DNA of 64,000 nt from Podocnemis expansa (lineage: Eukaryota; Chordata; Testudines; Podocnemididae): positions 138,779,622 to 138,843,621 of the forward strand of contig ML681963.1 in the NCBI GenBank assembly GCA_007922195.1. The letters run 5' to 3'. A program made the position numbers and the translations under genes. The notes under the pieces are model-generated. The model was not told where the DNA came from and searched no databases. It saw only the letters and a list, made by a program, of their open reading frames with translations. How positions within the stretch are numbered: the stretch's first letter is position 1; each line of letters begins with the position of its first letter. This document shows, one piece after another, positions 1 through 12,954 of this stretch.

Positions 1-2654
1 CTGACTGAAGATGAAGGGACTGTCTTTTGTTCTGAGCTTGTGCAATACCTAGCACTATGGAGTCCAGTCCATGACAAGGATTTCTAGATGCTACAGTACA
101 AAAGATAAATAATGTTCAAAATACCAGGAATAGAGGTATGCTCCCTTTAATTGGGACAGCAGTTTTATAGGGATGATTCTCAATGAACCAATTTAGCCTA
201 AAGATAGTGAATGGTAGTCTTACATTATCTACATTTATCAATCTATTCTTTGGGTAATTATCTGGGTGTCAGTGTGTCTTCTAATTTCCATTTAATCTAA
301 TACCCACTGTAAAATATTTTGCTTAAAAAAAACCCCTAAAAATGTTGCTTAACAGAAATGATATGGAGGGTGCCAAAAGAATTAAGTGATATTTAACCTG
401 GCCTTAAGTACTGTAAGTAGGAAAATCTAAGCTGTGCACTTTAAATATAGAAGTAACCATATAAATAATATACGAAGAAAGATGAAATGCTATAAAATAC
501 TTAATCAGATTTCTGTTCCTTATTTTATTTAATGTGGGGATATTTTAAAAGATCTGTTCTCTTTGAACTAAGTTTTGTTCTCAGACACAGGCATGTACTT
601 GCGTCTGAAGTCAACGGACTTCTCAAGCCAGACTCTAAATGAAGAATTTGGCCCTCAATTAGGAGAGTTAGTTAACTGGAATGATAAGGTATCCATTCAC
701 CAGGGTGTCTTACTGTAACAAGATAAACAACGTAAATGGCTCTCCAACACAGCCATTTTTAATCAATCTTTGGTCAGTGCTAATGTTTACTTCTATGAAA
801 GGAAAACTAAAAATTGAAACGTTTCTTTTATTCTTCTACACCAGAAAACACTTTAGAAAGTATATAGCACTTGTTTTGCTAACACATAAAAAAAGTCAGT
901 TCCCTGAATACAAAGCTCTCCTATTTCCCAGAGATTAAATGTTTTGGCAGTGAAAGAAAGGAATAAGGATTTTAATTAGTAGCCAAGGTTCTCAGTTGTT
1001 TGACGTCTTTTGCAAACTGGTAACAAATGCTTTAGTAAATTTAGAGTTTAAACATTAACCCATGCTATTTGATTGTATGACCATTTGTAACATATTTGTA
1101 GTCTCTAGGCAGATAGTAGATAAATTAACATGTCTATAATTTTGGGCACTTCTTCCTACCTGCATGTTTTCCAACCAGCTGGCCAGTATGTTATCATTCT
1201 CTAAGCAATATTTTCACGACTAGCTGCACACTCCCAAAATATCTGATCGCTGTTAATTGGGAGCTTAGCAGTCCTGAAAATCTAGCCTTTATATTTCACG
1301 GGTTTGGATTTGCTTAGGTTTGGCAAAAAGTTTGATAAATATTTCATAGGTAGGGTCAGTAGGAAGAGCTGAGTTTTAAAAAAATGACATTTTCCTTTCA
1401 TAAGTATATTTACACAAAACTATGTATTAGACTCTATGTAAAACTGTCATGAACTTAATGGATATCTTTGAGGAGACCTGCAAGTAAATATTTGACTGCC
1501 TCTAATAATCAAGAGAAGTATTCAACACATCATCATCTTAAAATTAAGCTTCAACATTTTTAAGCCTATAAAATCCAGACCCACAGAGAATCACTAACTC
1601 TGGCTTCAAGTAACATCCCAGCATGCATTTTGCTGGACAGAAGCCAGGCAAAACTTTTTTTCTTTCCCAGCTGTTTCACACTAATTTCACTCTCTTTCTC
1701 TGAATTCCTCCTCTTCTGCATTTAGGTGAATTCAATGTTGGTGAATGACAAATCTGATGTCTGAAGTATTCTTTCTATTCCACAGGTACAGCACGACAGT
1801 AGCAATGGCATATGGAAAATTTGCAATGCATTGTAGACTTCTTATTGGGATCATCTCAGGAGGTGGGAATGATATTGTAGTTCTAATGTCCATTTGGTTT
1901 TCAGCCATAATATTGGGACTGTTAGTTGTGACAAGGTCTTGAATCCACACCAAGAATTTATTTCATATAGCTGACTGAACAACTATCTGCAGGCTAATGC
2001 AGGCCTTGGCAAATCAATGTTTCTGGTTGCCATGATGATCAGTTTTTGTAGCCTCTTGCCTAGTTCCACTGCAGAAATGTGATGGAGGCATGCCCTCTGG
2101 AGACCAAGAGTAAGATTGCTGGTGCCTAGCTGTTAGCCAATTTCATCCACCCCTGGGCTAATGATTTGCAGTCACTGTCAATCTAATCTGAAATGTATTG
2201 ATGTCATACTGTAGAGATGACTCTGTATTCCTTTAACAATCAGTTGAACTACCTTTGCAAACAGGTTTAATTTTCCTAATTTAAAGGCTACATTAAAAAA
2301 TAAAAAAAACAAACAAAAAACACAATAGTTTCAGTATTGTCAATCCAAATGTTCAAAAATTGAGTCCATCCCCTAAAAGTAATTATACTGGTTTAAAATC
2401 ATGAGGACTAAATACATAAAATAAGTGTTGGTTCCATCTGGCTTAAGGGTGCACTTTCTTCATGTTTTCAAGTCTCTTTTTCCAAATATGAGGGCCAGGA
2501 ACCTTTTTGTTGTCGTCGTCATTGTTGTTGTTTTAAATGAAAGCTGAGATTCTCAGGCAGTATCATGATTTCAGTAACCAGGGCTTTAAGGAAATTGTGA
2601 GAGTTGGCAACAAAATGGAATGTCATTGGCAATTGCCAATAGATGTTTTTAACA
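1..2654. other. AT-rich DNA, no gene recognised
   Basis: I see no exon, RNA gene or clear repeat here. Open frames are short (85 codons or fewer), occur on both strands and resemble no family I know. Phrases such as 'gaatttggccctcaatt' near 640 resemble ends of degraded vertebrate repeats but are too short to assign. Confidence 0.5.
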
Positions 2655-2812
2655 CAGGCCCTGATATTGCAAACTTTTATTTGCATATTTAACTCTGCAG
2701 ATGTGAACAATTCTATTGATTGTAGTTGACTAACTTGAAGTTCAATGGGACTGTTCACATCTGTAAAGTTAAGCATGTGCCTAAATTTTTGCAGGATTTG
2801 GGCTTCAGATTG
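2655..2812. repeat. Degenerate hairpin (MITE-like) element with 'ttaagcatgtgc' arms
   Basis: The left arm (2655-2717, starting gccctgatattgcaaac) is the imperfect reverse complement of the right arm (about 2746-2812, ending ttgcaggatttgggc), so the unit folds on itself around the 'gaagttcaatgggac' centre. The arms share 'cagatgtgaaca' and its complement exactly. Fragments of the same kind recur at 8641, 20402, 32427 and 57091. I infer an old non-autonomous DNA element; no target duplication was found. Confidence 0.6.
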
Positions 2813-2940
2813 TATGCCTCCTATACAGAGATTCTCTTTCTTCATACTTTGTATACCTAGGAGCATATTTTCTCAGCTCTCAGCTAAAATAAAAGAAAAA
2901 CTGAAAGTTATCTGTCCAATGTCAGGTACTAATTGTTTTA

Positions 2941-2953
2941 TTTTTTTTTTTTT
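2941..2953 (+). repeat. Poly-T tract
   Basis: This is a 13-base T run with no recognisable element around it. It could be a poly-A tail of an insertion on the minus strand, but no body was identified. Confidence 0.7.
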
Positions 2954-4483
2954 ATGATAAAAGGCATCTAAAATAGTACATTTCAAAACTGAACCAAAAG
3001 AAAACATTACCCATGCCTGAACAGAGCCAGTAATTGTGTATAACATTCATAAGCACAGCCTATGACAGTGGAAAGCAAGTGCATCACACTGACAGACACA
3101 CTTGTTATTCTTTAAAGGATTTGTGCTTATCAGTGCAAACCACGGGTGCATTTTGTCAGGCTAGATAAGAATCAGCTCACTCACTAAATGCCTTGACAAA
3201 TAGTTGAGGAACAACACCTTATACCACATGCAGCCTCGTCATTTGACTATAATTCTTTATATGTAATGGAAACACAGCTGCAGTCAATAAAATGGATTCT
3301 TACACTCCCAAAGATCACATGAGATTTCCTATCATAGCATAGAGATCTGGAACAACTAATACAACACTGAAATTGTTAATGCCAGGAGAATTATGCTTCT
3401 GAATTGACTGGATATACATCCTTAGAGGGGCAGTTTTAATAATCCCTTGAAACCTGACAGCAGTACTAGGTCAGTAGGGCCAATGGATTAACACAAACCA
3501 AGAGCCTTTATATTCTGACATTTACATACAAGGCCTTTTATTGGCACTCTAATATCAGCTAATAATGCACCATTATAGGAGGTGTTCCTTGTAATACGAC
3601 ACTCAGGGGTAAGAAAAACCTGCAACAAAATGTAGTGCGTCAAGCATTCATATCACACACAAGATGAAATTCATACCACAGAATCTATGCTGTTAGGCAC
3701 TCTTCATTATTTCTTTCCTTTCTCTTTTGGAATTAGTTTACTTAGTTATCATGGACAATTCCACTTGGAGGAATGCTAAATTCTTCATAAGCCAGTCAGA
3801 ATTCCAAATCTGAAATGATATTCTTATTCTTTTAGTAAAATATCAGCACTATAGATCTTTAGATAATCTTACTGCACATGCTGATTGGCTAGTGAGAAAT
3901 TTATTTCACCTAGCAAATATTGTAGTGGAGCCATTTGCTCTAACAGAGATCAAATATGTCTTTGACTCAAATGATCTTTTTATAATATAGTTCCATAGAA
4001 TTTCAGTGCATTTACAACGGCATGTCCCCATTCTGCAATCCTAAATTTACACAGATCAACAGTGAATTTAACAAGATTCTGCACAGATGCAAGAGTCCAG
4101 CAGCAGTTTAGACTGCATATTCAGGGACTGAAGCCCCAATACTGCAAAGGAGTCCAGCAGGATGATGCTTTGCAGCATCAAGGTTTAAAAGAGAAGCTCC
4201 ATGAAGACGTCTTTTTGAATGCAATCTCTAAATGGTCTTATTAAAGGAAGGAAGGAAGCAAGCTAAATGGTTTGCCTTTTTCTTTGTACATCCCAAAACC
4301 AAATACCACAACAATTTTTCAGGAGAAAAGAGGAAAAATTTAAAAGTTTCTTAGTCCAGTATGAGGAGTATACAATACTGGGCATAAAAAAATGAACAAT
4401 TAGAGAGTTGTTGCTATAGGATTGGCCACTGTATGTGTGCAGTGTTCTATTGATTTAATACTATGCATCTTAATTAAGATACA
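2954..4483. other. AT-rich DNA, nothing recognised
   Basis: There are no repeats or genes I can name. The longest open frame (4062-4244) has 60 codons and resembles nothing. Confidence 0.5.
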
Positions 4484-4505
4484 GAATATTATATATATAT
4501 ATATG
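4484..4505. repeat. (TA)n microsatellite
   Basis: A short AT dinucleotide run just before the CR1 3' end at 4540. CR1 copies often lie beside short simple repeats, so it may mark the insertion site, but this is inference. Confidence 0.6.
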
Positions 4506-4539
4506 ATGAATTTAAAGAGCCACAGTGCAATAGGTACTC

Positions 4540-4765
4540 ATAGAATCATAGGAGTAGAAGGGACATCATGAGGTCATCTAGTCCAGCCTCCTCCCAAAAA
4601 AGCAGGACCACTCCCACTAAATTATCCCAGCCAGGGTTTTGACTAACTGAGCCTTAAATATCTCCAAAGATGGAGATTCCACCACTTCCCTAAATAGCCC
4701 ATTCCAATGCTTCACCACTCTCCTAGTAAGAAAGTTTTTCCTAATATACAGCCTCAACCTCCCGT
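4540..4765 (-). mobile_element. CR1 LINE, 3' end fragment
   Basis: In plus orientation it begins with agaatcatag and continues through 'aggtcatctagtccagcc', 'tatctccaaagatggagattccacca' spread over about 4655-4685, and 'ttccaatgcttcaccac', which is the standard reverse complement of the CR1 ORF2 tail and 3' UTR. The 3' end of the element therefore lies at 4540 and the copy is 5' truncated near 4765, as is usual for CR1. A close relative lies at 49438-49995. No open frame survives. Confidence 0.9.
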
Positions 4766-7119
4766 AATGTTTTTAGAAATGACTAAATATGTAGTAAACT
4801 GGTAAAATATATGCAATTTTCAATGTTTCATAAGAGATTTCTTTCCTTTATTTGTTCCTACTTGAAATAGGTTGTTATACCCCCATCAGAAAAAAAGCCA
4901 GGAAATTCCAAATTTAAAGTTGTCACTCCATACCAAGCTGACGTCAGTGTGGTTTCCTTGTTTATTTGTTTTTCATAACAACATGGGCTTGGGGATGGAT
5001 TGGCAACCTTGAATTTCCTGCCTTTAGTTGATTTATGTCACTGTCTTCATGACATACATATTTGGAAAACATTCTCCAATTTTGCATTTTGTTTGTCTAA
5101 TTATTTTTTAAAAGTTGCATAATTTACTAAGGGGCCATACTTATTATATTTTTAAAAAATCTTCATTTCCTCTAAATTCTTTAGTAATTGTATGAAATAT
5201 TGGCTCCCAAGCATATTTCAGGAAAATGCTTCACATACTGATTTAGTACTAATGTAAATATTATACCAATGAGGCAAAGGAAAGGTGTTGCTAATTTCCT
5301 ATTGATACTGTTAGTACTTTTTTTCACTTGCACAATACATCAGCATCAGGACCATGAGGTTTGCCACAGTCCTACCAAGGTGCATGGACGCTAATATTAC
5401 CTGAGGTTAAAGTTCAACACTGTCCATTCAGAATGAGCTCTATGAGAACTCAAGTTTATCAGGAAAGAGTCACATATTTATATCTCTTAAAAATGCCTAT
5501 TTTTCTATCAGTCTATCACCAAGTTGAAATCTAGCTCAGTTTTCAAGCATATTTAAATCCTCTGCAGTCGTCTTGGATTTCTGACCTTAGACAGAAATAA
5601 AGCACTAACAACAAAGTCTGAGGTTGGTTGGCTTGAAGTTTTTGGCACTAATCTTTATTTAGACTTTAACTTTATCTTTAGCACATCAGATTTTAATAAT
5701 ATACTTTGCAAGTGAAGTGGAATATATTTTACACACAGGCCCAGAAGATTCTAGCCTGTAACAAAATCTCGTGGAAGAGATTCAGAATACCTACATTAAG
5801 CCATTTCATTAGTGCATTTAAGTTTAATGAAATCTTTCATCATTTGCTCTCTAGAGGCTTTCAGTATAGAATTTGCTATGGGCCAAGGTTATTCTTGTCT
5901 TTTCACACATTCTGTCATTCCTTGCACATTATGCTTGAGGGAGCTGCTCATTATTGAGCAATGTTTTAAATGTGATGGGTTGAAATGGATTAAGTTGCAT
6001 CTTCATACACTATATAAGAGGAAATGCTTGACGACAGTACTAGAGACTGAAATTAGAGTAACTGGCTATTGAAAACAATGCATGCTACCCTGCTTCCTTT
6101 TATTATTACTATTCATTGTTGGAACTTGGCAAACTATTTACTTCAGATATTTAAGAAAGCAGACTTTTGTAAGAATCTTTATGATTTGTTTATTAAGAGT
6201 GCTCAACAAATAACTTCACCCATAAACGATTCATTAAAACATCTTGAGGATGTATTAATGTAAGCTGCCCCAAAGTGTTGGAAAAGTACAATGACTGTCA
6301 GGACACATGGGTTCAATATTTAGATTTAGTGAAAAGATGCTATGACCAAAATTAACATTTAAGTGAAATGTTTCTATAATCTCTCTAAATTTATGGAAAC
6401 TATTTATTTTTAAAGGAACTACTTTCCCTTCTAGTATTTTCAACCCAAACATTCCAGTCTCCTGTTAATATGTGATTAGAAACAAACTACAAACATAAAT
6501 GAAATTGATTAGTTTATTTTTTTTATGATTACACTGAGTTAAATGCAAAACATAAACAGTGTGTAAGTGGTGAATAGTAACAGATTTTAGTTCTTTCAGT
6601 TTTAATTATCAACTGTGTTATTAATAATTAGATCTGGGCAAGTAATTATGTCATGAATGAAATATTTATTTAACTTAGTCTTTTAGTGTTTGCAAATTAT
6701 CCATGGGCAGTTTATGATTTTCCCAAATGCATTCATTTATTGCAAATATTGAATCATTCAGTATCACCATTAAAAATTTTTTGTGGTCAATTCCTGACAG
6801 ATAATTTGCACGAACACTTTGCTGCACAAAGCTAATGTTAGAAATATAACCAGTTTTGATTACATAGATCGGTTCATATTTATTTCGTTCCCTGATTGGG
6901 GGAAGATAATGATTTTATTTCCCATGTGGCTACTACAGATTACAATTCAATATTCAAGTTCTTCAAGAATATTCCACCATATTCACTTCAAATTCAATCT
7001 TTTGGTTAACATTTCCACCAGTAAACTCTTTGTCTACAATATTCGCAGAATCTTGTTAAGTTTATTGAAGGGATGGTATGATGAGACTACCCATGATGTT
7101 ATGTGGCCGACTAGTGACT
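4766..7119. other. AT-rich DNA, nothing recognised
   Basis: No repeat or gene identified. Two overlapping open frames near 5706-6072 (83-86 codons) have no recognisable composition. A 131-codon frame at 6819-7214 runs into the CR1 copy that follows and is judged fortuitous. Confidence 0.5.
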
Positions 7120-7543
7120 GCCAGGAGCAAAAATCCCCAATAGCTGGAGATGGGACACAAGAGGGGAAGGGCTTTGAGTTATTACAGAGAATGCTTCACC
7201 AAGCATTTGCCTGATGGGTCTTGCCCGCATGCTCAGGGTCTAATTGACTGCCAGATTTGGGGTTGGGAAGGAATTTTCTCCTGAGTCAAATTGGCAGCGA
7301 CCCTAAGGGTTTTTCATCTTCCTCTGTAGCACGGGGCATGAGTCTTGTTCAGGTTTAAGCTAGTATAAATGGTGAATTTTCTGTAACTTGAAACCTTTAA
7401 ACCATGATTTGAGGATTTAGTAACTCAGCAATACATTAGTGGTCTTTTTCAGGAGTGGCTGGGTGAGGTTTTGTGGCCTGCAATGTGCAGGAGTTCTGAT
7501 GATCACAATGGCTCCTTCCGACCTTGAAGGTAATTAGTTAAAA
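7120..7543 (+). mobile_element. CR1 LINE, 3' end fragment
   Basis: It matches the familiar CR1 3' region in order: 'gtcttgcccgcatgctcagg', 'gggaaggaattttctcctg', 'accatgatttgaggattta', then the terminal 'ctccttccgaccttgaagg'. The element reads on the plus strand and ends near 7543. It is closely related to the copy at 8741-9109, about 1.2 kb downstream in the same orientation, but divergence between them suggests separate insertions. Confidence 0.85.
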
Positions 7544-7652
7544 ATTTACATGAGTATTTGTGGGATTTTCCCCAGTATTCTCCCAGTCCAATTAGTAATA
7601 GGTAAGAAAATCTGTTTCTGATAATATATGAACTCAACAGTACCCCTTCCTT

Positions 7653-8064
7653 CAGGACTGGATTTACATCTCAGGCACCCCCAGGCACAGCATTTTCAGC
7701 ATACCTTGACTACAACTGACCTTTGTATTTTACACATGGCGGTGGGGGGAAGGCAGTGAGGGAGGAGAGAGGGGCTGAAGTGACCAGCTTGACCAACTCC
7801 AGGCAGGGGAAACATGTTTACTCATGGGATCTGGCTTCCAGGCTTGCCCAGGAGCAGGGCCTCCGGGAAGAAGAGGAGCAGGGCAATGGAGCCCCAGGAG
7901 AGAGGAGGAGAAGCAGGGGTTGGAGTCAGAGTTCTGGCACTTGTGTGTGGCCTCTAAATTGGCTGGGGCCTCTGGACCCAGGCCTCATTGGCCCACTGCC
8001 ACTGTTTAGGTGCCCCTAGAATGCTGGCATATGCCCAGTGTGCCTAACTGGAAATTTAGCTCCA
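7653..8064. mobile_element. GC-rich hAT-like non-autonomous element
   Basis: The left end reads caggactggatttacatc and the right end ggaaatttagctcca, an imperfect terminal inverted repeat. Between them is GC-rich, purine-rich sequence unlike the AT-rich flanks. The start resembles the sequence at 63597 (cagggctggattattg). The CAG start suggests the hAT superfamily, but I could not find a convincing 8-bp target duplication. Open frames inside (98 and 61 codons) are products of the GC-rich filler and are not genes. Confidence 0.5.
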
Positions 8065-8206
8065 TCTTCAGTGCATTCCAATTTCTATTTGACATCAATT
8101 TCCACTTCTGCTTTCTTAAAAAAATCCCAAAACCTAGCATGCAGTTAAGTCAGAAATCACTTACATGTTTTATCAATTTCCATTACCTTTCGATTTGAGG
8201 CAAATT

Positions 8207-8401
8207 GTATAGATTAAGGGTCTCAAACTCATGGCCCGTAAGCCACATGTGACCCCTAAAATTATTTCCTGTGGCCTACAATGACACTATTGTTATCAAT
8301 ATTTGCAATATGGTTGTATAAAAAGGTTTCAGTGGTGCGGCCCTTGGGCTAACGTACTAGCCTCATGTAGCCTTTGTGGTGATTTGACCCCGGGTATAGA
8401 T
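8207..8401. mobile_element. hAT MITE, 8-bp target duplication gtatagat
   Basis: The element occupies 8215-8393 and is flanked by exact copies of gtatagat at 8207-8214 and 8394-8401. Its ends, taagggtctcaaac and the reverse complement ccggggtcaaatc, are decayed versions of the CAGGGGTCTCAAA-type hAT terminus. At 179 bp it has no coding capacity and would have been moved by a hAT transposase encoded elsewhere. Confidence 0.8.
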
Positions 8402-8640
8402 GGCTTGTGGTTTCTTAACACAAATGAGAGCAAAGGAGCACCATATGCATGAAATGTACAATATAATGCTTTCTCTAGAAATCATAGAAAGACAGGTTTT
8501 AATATTGTTGGTTAATAGTAAATACAGAGTGCTTGCTGAGAAACAGCAGTTTCAGAAAAGAACAAAATTTATAGATCATCTTTCACACTGAAAGTTAGAA
8601 AATGTTTTATAAGGTATTAATGATAGTTGGTGACTATGAC

Positions 8641-8738
8641 AGAGATTCAGGAAAGCATAACTATTCAGAACAGCACTTAAGATTTGCTTAACTTAACTCA
8701 GCACAATTTAAGCTTATTCCTGAATGCAGTGTAGAGTA
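8641..8738. repeat. Hairpin-family fragment
   Basis: It reads 'gattcaggaaagcataac ... cacttaagatttgcttaac ... tttaagcttattcctgaatg'. The ends (attcaggaa / ttcctgaat) are complementary, and the inside carries the 'cttaag...gcttaa' theme of the element at 2655. It abuts the CR1 copy that starts near 8741. Confidence 0.5.
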
Positions 8739-8740
8739 GG

Positions 8741-9109
8741 GATGGACTTCAGCATGGGGTGTGTTCTGTGTTACTACAGAGAATTCTTTCATGGGTGTCC
8801 AGCCAGTGGGTTTTGCCCACATGCCCAGGGATTAACTGATTGCCATATCAGGGGGAGAGAAGGAATCTTCCCCAGGACAGACTGACATAGGCCCCGTGAA
8901 GTTATCTTCTGCAGGATGGGGCATGCGTCACTTGCTAGTGGATTCCTTGTATTTTGTAGTCTTTAAATCAATTCATTATTTGAGGATCTCAATAACTCAG
9001 CCATAGTTTAGGGGTCTGTTAGAGGAGAGGTTCTATGGCCTGTATTGTACTGGAGGTCAGACTAGATGGTCATATTAGTCCCTCTTACTGTAAGGTTTAT
9101 GAATCTATG
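8741..9109 (+). mobile_element. CR1 LINE, 3' end fragment
   Basis: Landmarks in order are 'actacagagaattctttc', 'tttgcccacatgcccaggg', 'tatttgaggatctcaataac', 'ggaggtcagactagatggtc' and a terminal 'atgaatctatg'. These are the CR1 3' region and its short terminal repeat, on the plus strand. The copy is 5' truncated and non-coding. Confidence 0.9.
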
Positions 9110-10596
9110 TGGTTAAGTGTTATTTTTTTGTTTGTTTGTTTGCTTGTTGTTTTGAGTCTAGGCCTATACAAAGAAATGTTGCAGTCAACACAATCTCAGC
9201 AGCAAGTACCACAAAGTACAAACGATTGTGTAAGGGAATGCTGGCTCTGACGCTGGAAATCTTGGTTTAGTGTCTCATCTGAAGTATAATTTATCTACAG
9301 TGCTGCATCTGATTTATACTGAAGTACAGTGACAAAATTGGTTAAGGAACTCAAGTCCTGGTCAATTTACAGTTGAACTGTCCATGAACTAAAGTCCTGA
9401 GGAATATTTTTATGTTACTGAGAGGTAGGGCAAGGTCTTCCACAAGATCAACCTGTCTGATGACTATTCTCAATTATAGTGTACTGTGCATGTCTTCTGC
9501 TGTCTCACATGTTCTTGCTGATCCAAGTTGCCCCTCTATTATAACACATTCTCAAAGTCCTGTATTATTATCACCATCTCATAGCTAAAGAGAACAGAAC
9601 AGGAATCCACTAGAGCTCATTATTATACATCTTTTACAGGTCCACAGTGGACATATTTATAAAGAGTGCAAAATGTTTTAAAACCAGGTAGAAAGCATAA
9701 GCTCTGTTGTATTTTACTGAATATTCATCACAACATAGGGAACTTTAAAACAGGCTAAATATAGTCTGCATTTTAAAATTAGCCTTAATTTATCTGCTCT
9801 GCCCTTAATACATTAGTTCTTGTATATTTAGTGAAGAACATCTGACTATTTTAAGTGCTGATGAAGCGCAAATACTATAGTTAAGGTCACACATAGTTGA
9901 AAACTCTCTACTGAACTAAATGGAGTAATTTCATTGGAATGCCACTGGATTACACCAGGAGACAACATGGCCCTCTCTGAGAAAACTTAAGCTGGAAATC
10001 TGGTGAGAGCAGACTCTCTCATGAGATTTCTTGAACTTCCTGAACAGTCTCTGGTATATATTTTGACACTGCTACTTCCATTCCTGGCACCAGGACTGCG
10101 CAAAACACAAACTAAAGTTGGAAAGAAGATAATCCTTTTTCTTTTTAAAAGTCCACAGAGTTTGGGTCTGGAGTGAAGATATGAACCAGATCTTGTTTTA
10201 TCAGAGATAGTCACTCTTTCCTAGTCAGGCAAGTTTCCTGATATCAAATCAAATGGTGCCCTCATGTCTTCCCTGTCTACAACATGTTAAGTCAGAAGAC
10301 AGACTTTTTTTTACAGCTGTTTTAAGGCCAAATGTTTCTAAACCAAATGGACATGAGTGTGATTATAGACAAGTAAATGGTTCATGGCAATCTTAAACTT
10401 GGTCTGGTCAAATTAAGCTCCTTTTCTATGGAGACATAAGAAAGAGTATAAATAGGGCTGTAACTTAACTGAATGAAGAACCTCTGTATAGTCACATTAT
10501 TTTGCAGCTACTGATTGAGAACATTTTTTTCTTTTAAAAATCTTTTCACTTCCTTCACCATCAGAAATGGTAACTCTGAGAATTTACTTATATGGG
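9110..10596. other. AT-rich DNA, nothing firm
   Basis: No gene seen. Around 9541-9620 the text 'tattattatcaccatctcatag...' loosely resembles a reversed MIR, but the match is too weak to call. A T-rich TTTG repeat lies at 9122-9148. Confidence 0.4.
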
Positions 10597-11004
10597 AACT
10601 CAATAGGCCAAATTCAGTGATGATTAAGTTCCATAAACTGGTCAGAAAAAGGGTATAAGAGGTAAAGCAGTGTAGTTGCACCTCTCAGGCTCTAGTGGAT
10701 GTGTAAAATGAGTGTAACATACACATGAAGGGAGTAGAAGGTCTGTGGCAGGAAAATTAATAGGATAATAAGAGTGTAAGAGAAAGCAGCCCCCACCTTC
10801 CTACTTGTTTTATACGTTGTTTCATCTATGGCTATGGCTCACTAGTACTGAATATCCTTTGAATGCCAAATTGGTGCAAGTTAGATGACTTTACTACAGA
10901 ATATGTAGCTTAACTCACAATCTACCTTTCTGTTGAATTTGCCCCTGATATTTCTATAGGTATTTCACCCATTCACCACAAATCTGAATTTGGCCCATTG
11001 AGTT
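10597..11004. mobile_element. 0.4-kb element with 21-bp terminal inverted repeats
   Basis: The left end (10597-10617) starts aactcaataggccaaattc and the right end (10984-11004), read on the minus strand, starts aactcaatgggccaaattc; the 21-bp arms differ at one position. The interior is non-coding. This points to a non-autonomous DNA transposon. The superfamily is unassigned because the flanks show no obvious duplication. Short 'gaatttggccc' strings elsewhere (about 633 and 14461) may be relics of similar ends. Confidence 0.6.
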
Positions 11005-11727
11005 TCATCTTAAATTGATTGGTCTTGAACACCTACTATATACTCATTGAACATGTTACAGAAACTATTCAATTAAAACCTGCAATACACAGTCAATGCT
11101 GACCTTATCACATCAAGACTTTGAACCAGACTCATCAAAGGGGCTTTGAATTCTAGCTTTCACTTTAAAAAATAGGCTGCATCCCACAGCTTAACTTAGA
11201 CTTGTCATGTAATACTAGTTCCAGTTAAAATCTTATTGAACCTTTCTTACTTAATAGGAGCAATTCCTTACTGTATCAACAGCTAAACTTGTTCACTGGG
11301 GAGTTGTGCTAAGTCAAAACAATAGTGCATTGCTTCTTATTAAATTACACATAACAGCTCCAGTCAGAGCTTCCTTCAGTTTTCTTTTTCCTGCCCCAAT
11401 TTTTTTTCTTTCAATTGTGGCAAATAGAGAGGCAAAGGAATTTCCTACTTCATAGAAACAAATGACAGTTAAAGGGCCAGATTCAAAGAAGCTCTAGCTT
11501 CTTTGTGTTGCTCTAGCAAAGGCACCACAGTTGAAGGCTTGACTATACCCAGCAGCTCTAGATAAATGAAACTACTCATAAAATTATGATTGGCCATGGG
11601 CTCCTCAACCCTCCACATACTATCCTGCTGCCTCACAGCCAGCCTTGCTGTTGCAATCAGAGAGGTCACAAGAGAAAAAACATCAGAAAGGAAACAATCA
11701 TACTGAATGGTCACATTTACCCTTAAC

Positions 11728-11744
11728 GGGGGGGGGGGGGGGGG
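11728..11744 (+). repeat. Poly-G tract (17 G)
   Basis: A run of 17 G after 'acccttaac', followed by agggaa. Such tracts are length-unstable and prone to sequencing error, so the exact length is uncertain. It could form a G-quadruplex. Confidence 0.8.
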
Positions 11745-12935
11745 AGGGAATTGAACAGGGAGAGACATGGATACTGCTGTTTCAGTGGCCCTTCTGCACA
11801 CACATAATTAAGTGCTGGGATCCTTTCTCTCATTTATCCACAAAAATGGGAAGGTAGTGGCAATGCTATAGCAGCCTCTCTGCAACCCCTAGGCTGAGAA
11901 CCCATGTGCTGTTTCACGGCTGAGTGACATATATCCTGTGTTCATTTAAAAAAAAAATCCACCATGACCAAATTGTGTACTGATTTACATCTCATGCAAT
12001 GTCAGAATTCAGTGAGATTGCATGGGTTGTTAGATTAGCACAGATTTTGGCCCTCTCTACTGGGGTTTTGGATATAGCTTATACTGAAAAATAAATGTGT
12101 TACCTTGCAGTCACACTTTTTGGTGAATGTACACTCTGAGAAAAAAGTAAGAGGGAACAATAAAATAAATCTCTCGCAAACAAGTGCTTTAGTCTGTGAA
12201 AGCTGAAATACAAGCATCGCAACAGCCAGGCTGGAATCTGGGACAGTGATAGGGGGGCTTTCTTTCCCATTTTAATTGCATCACAAGAGCAAAAGATAGT
12301 TAGAAATGTAGCTCAAAACGGCAACTTTAAAAACTGGAAGCACTTTCAAAGATTTGTTGCTTTACAATGGTGGAGAAACACATGGGATTTTAACTTGTGG
12401 AGAACAGCCTTTCCCTATAAATCACAGTGTAATTTGAAACCTAGAAACAGCACAGAGGCTCACATTTATGGATTTAAAACAGATGAAGAAAAAACTTGCT
12501 CTTAACCCTTTCCTTGTAACTTCTTCCATGTACCATGTGAACTCTAACACATAAGGTCTGAACGAAAATGAAAATACTGAAAAAAATTAAGGTCAACACA
12601 ATCCTGAAAATGTCGAAAACTTCAGTTGTTTGCCTAGCTTCCCTTAGGATACAAATAAAGAATTATCCTAATGCAGAGTATTGTAAAATAGTTAGAGCAT
12701 AATCTAGTATTCAAACTGTTCTTTCATCAACTTTTATTTAAGCAGTTTATCTTGTTGAGATTAGGATCTCTTTTATAAAGAATGAACAGCAAATGCAGGC
12801 CTCTGGTTTTGAATGTCAGGCTATATTTCACTGGGAAAGCTCTAACTAGAAGCCTGTCGTCTCACCATAAGGTTATAAGCTTCTTAATCAGGCAAAAAGA
12901 GAACTAATGCCAACACATAAGCAACAATTTCTTCT

Positions 12936-12954
12936 CCCCCCCCCAAAAAAAAAA
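12936..12954 (+). repeat. C9A10 low-complexity tract
   Basis: Nine C are followed directly by ten A. No flanking element recognised. Confidence 0.8.

Noticed and set aside
11469..11801. 110-codon minus frame
   Set aside because: It crosses the 17-base G run, giving only a proline run there, and has no homology that I recognise.
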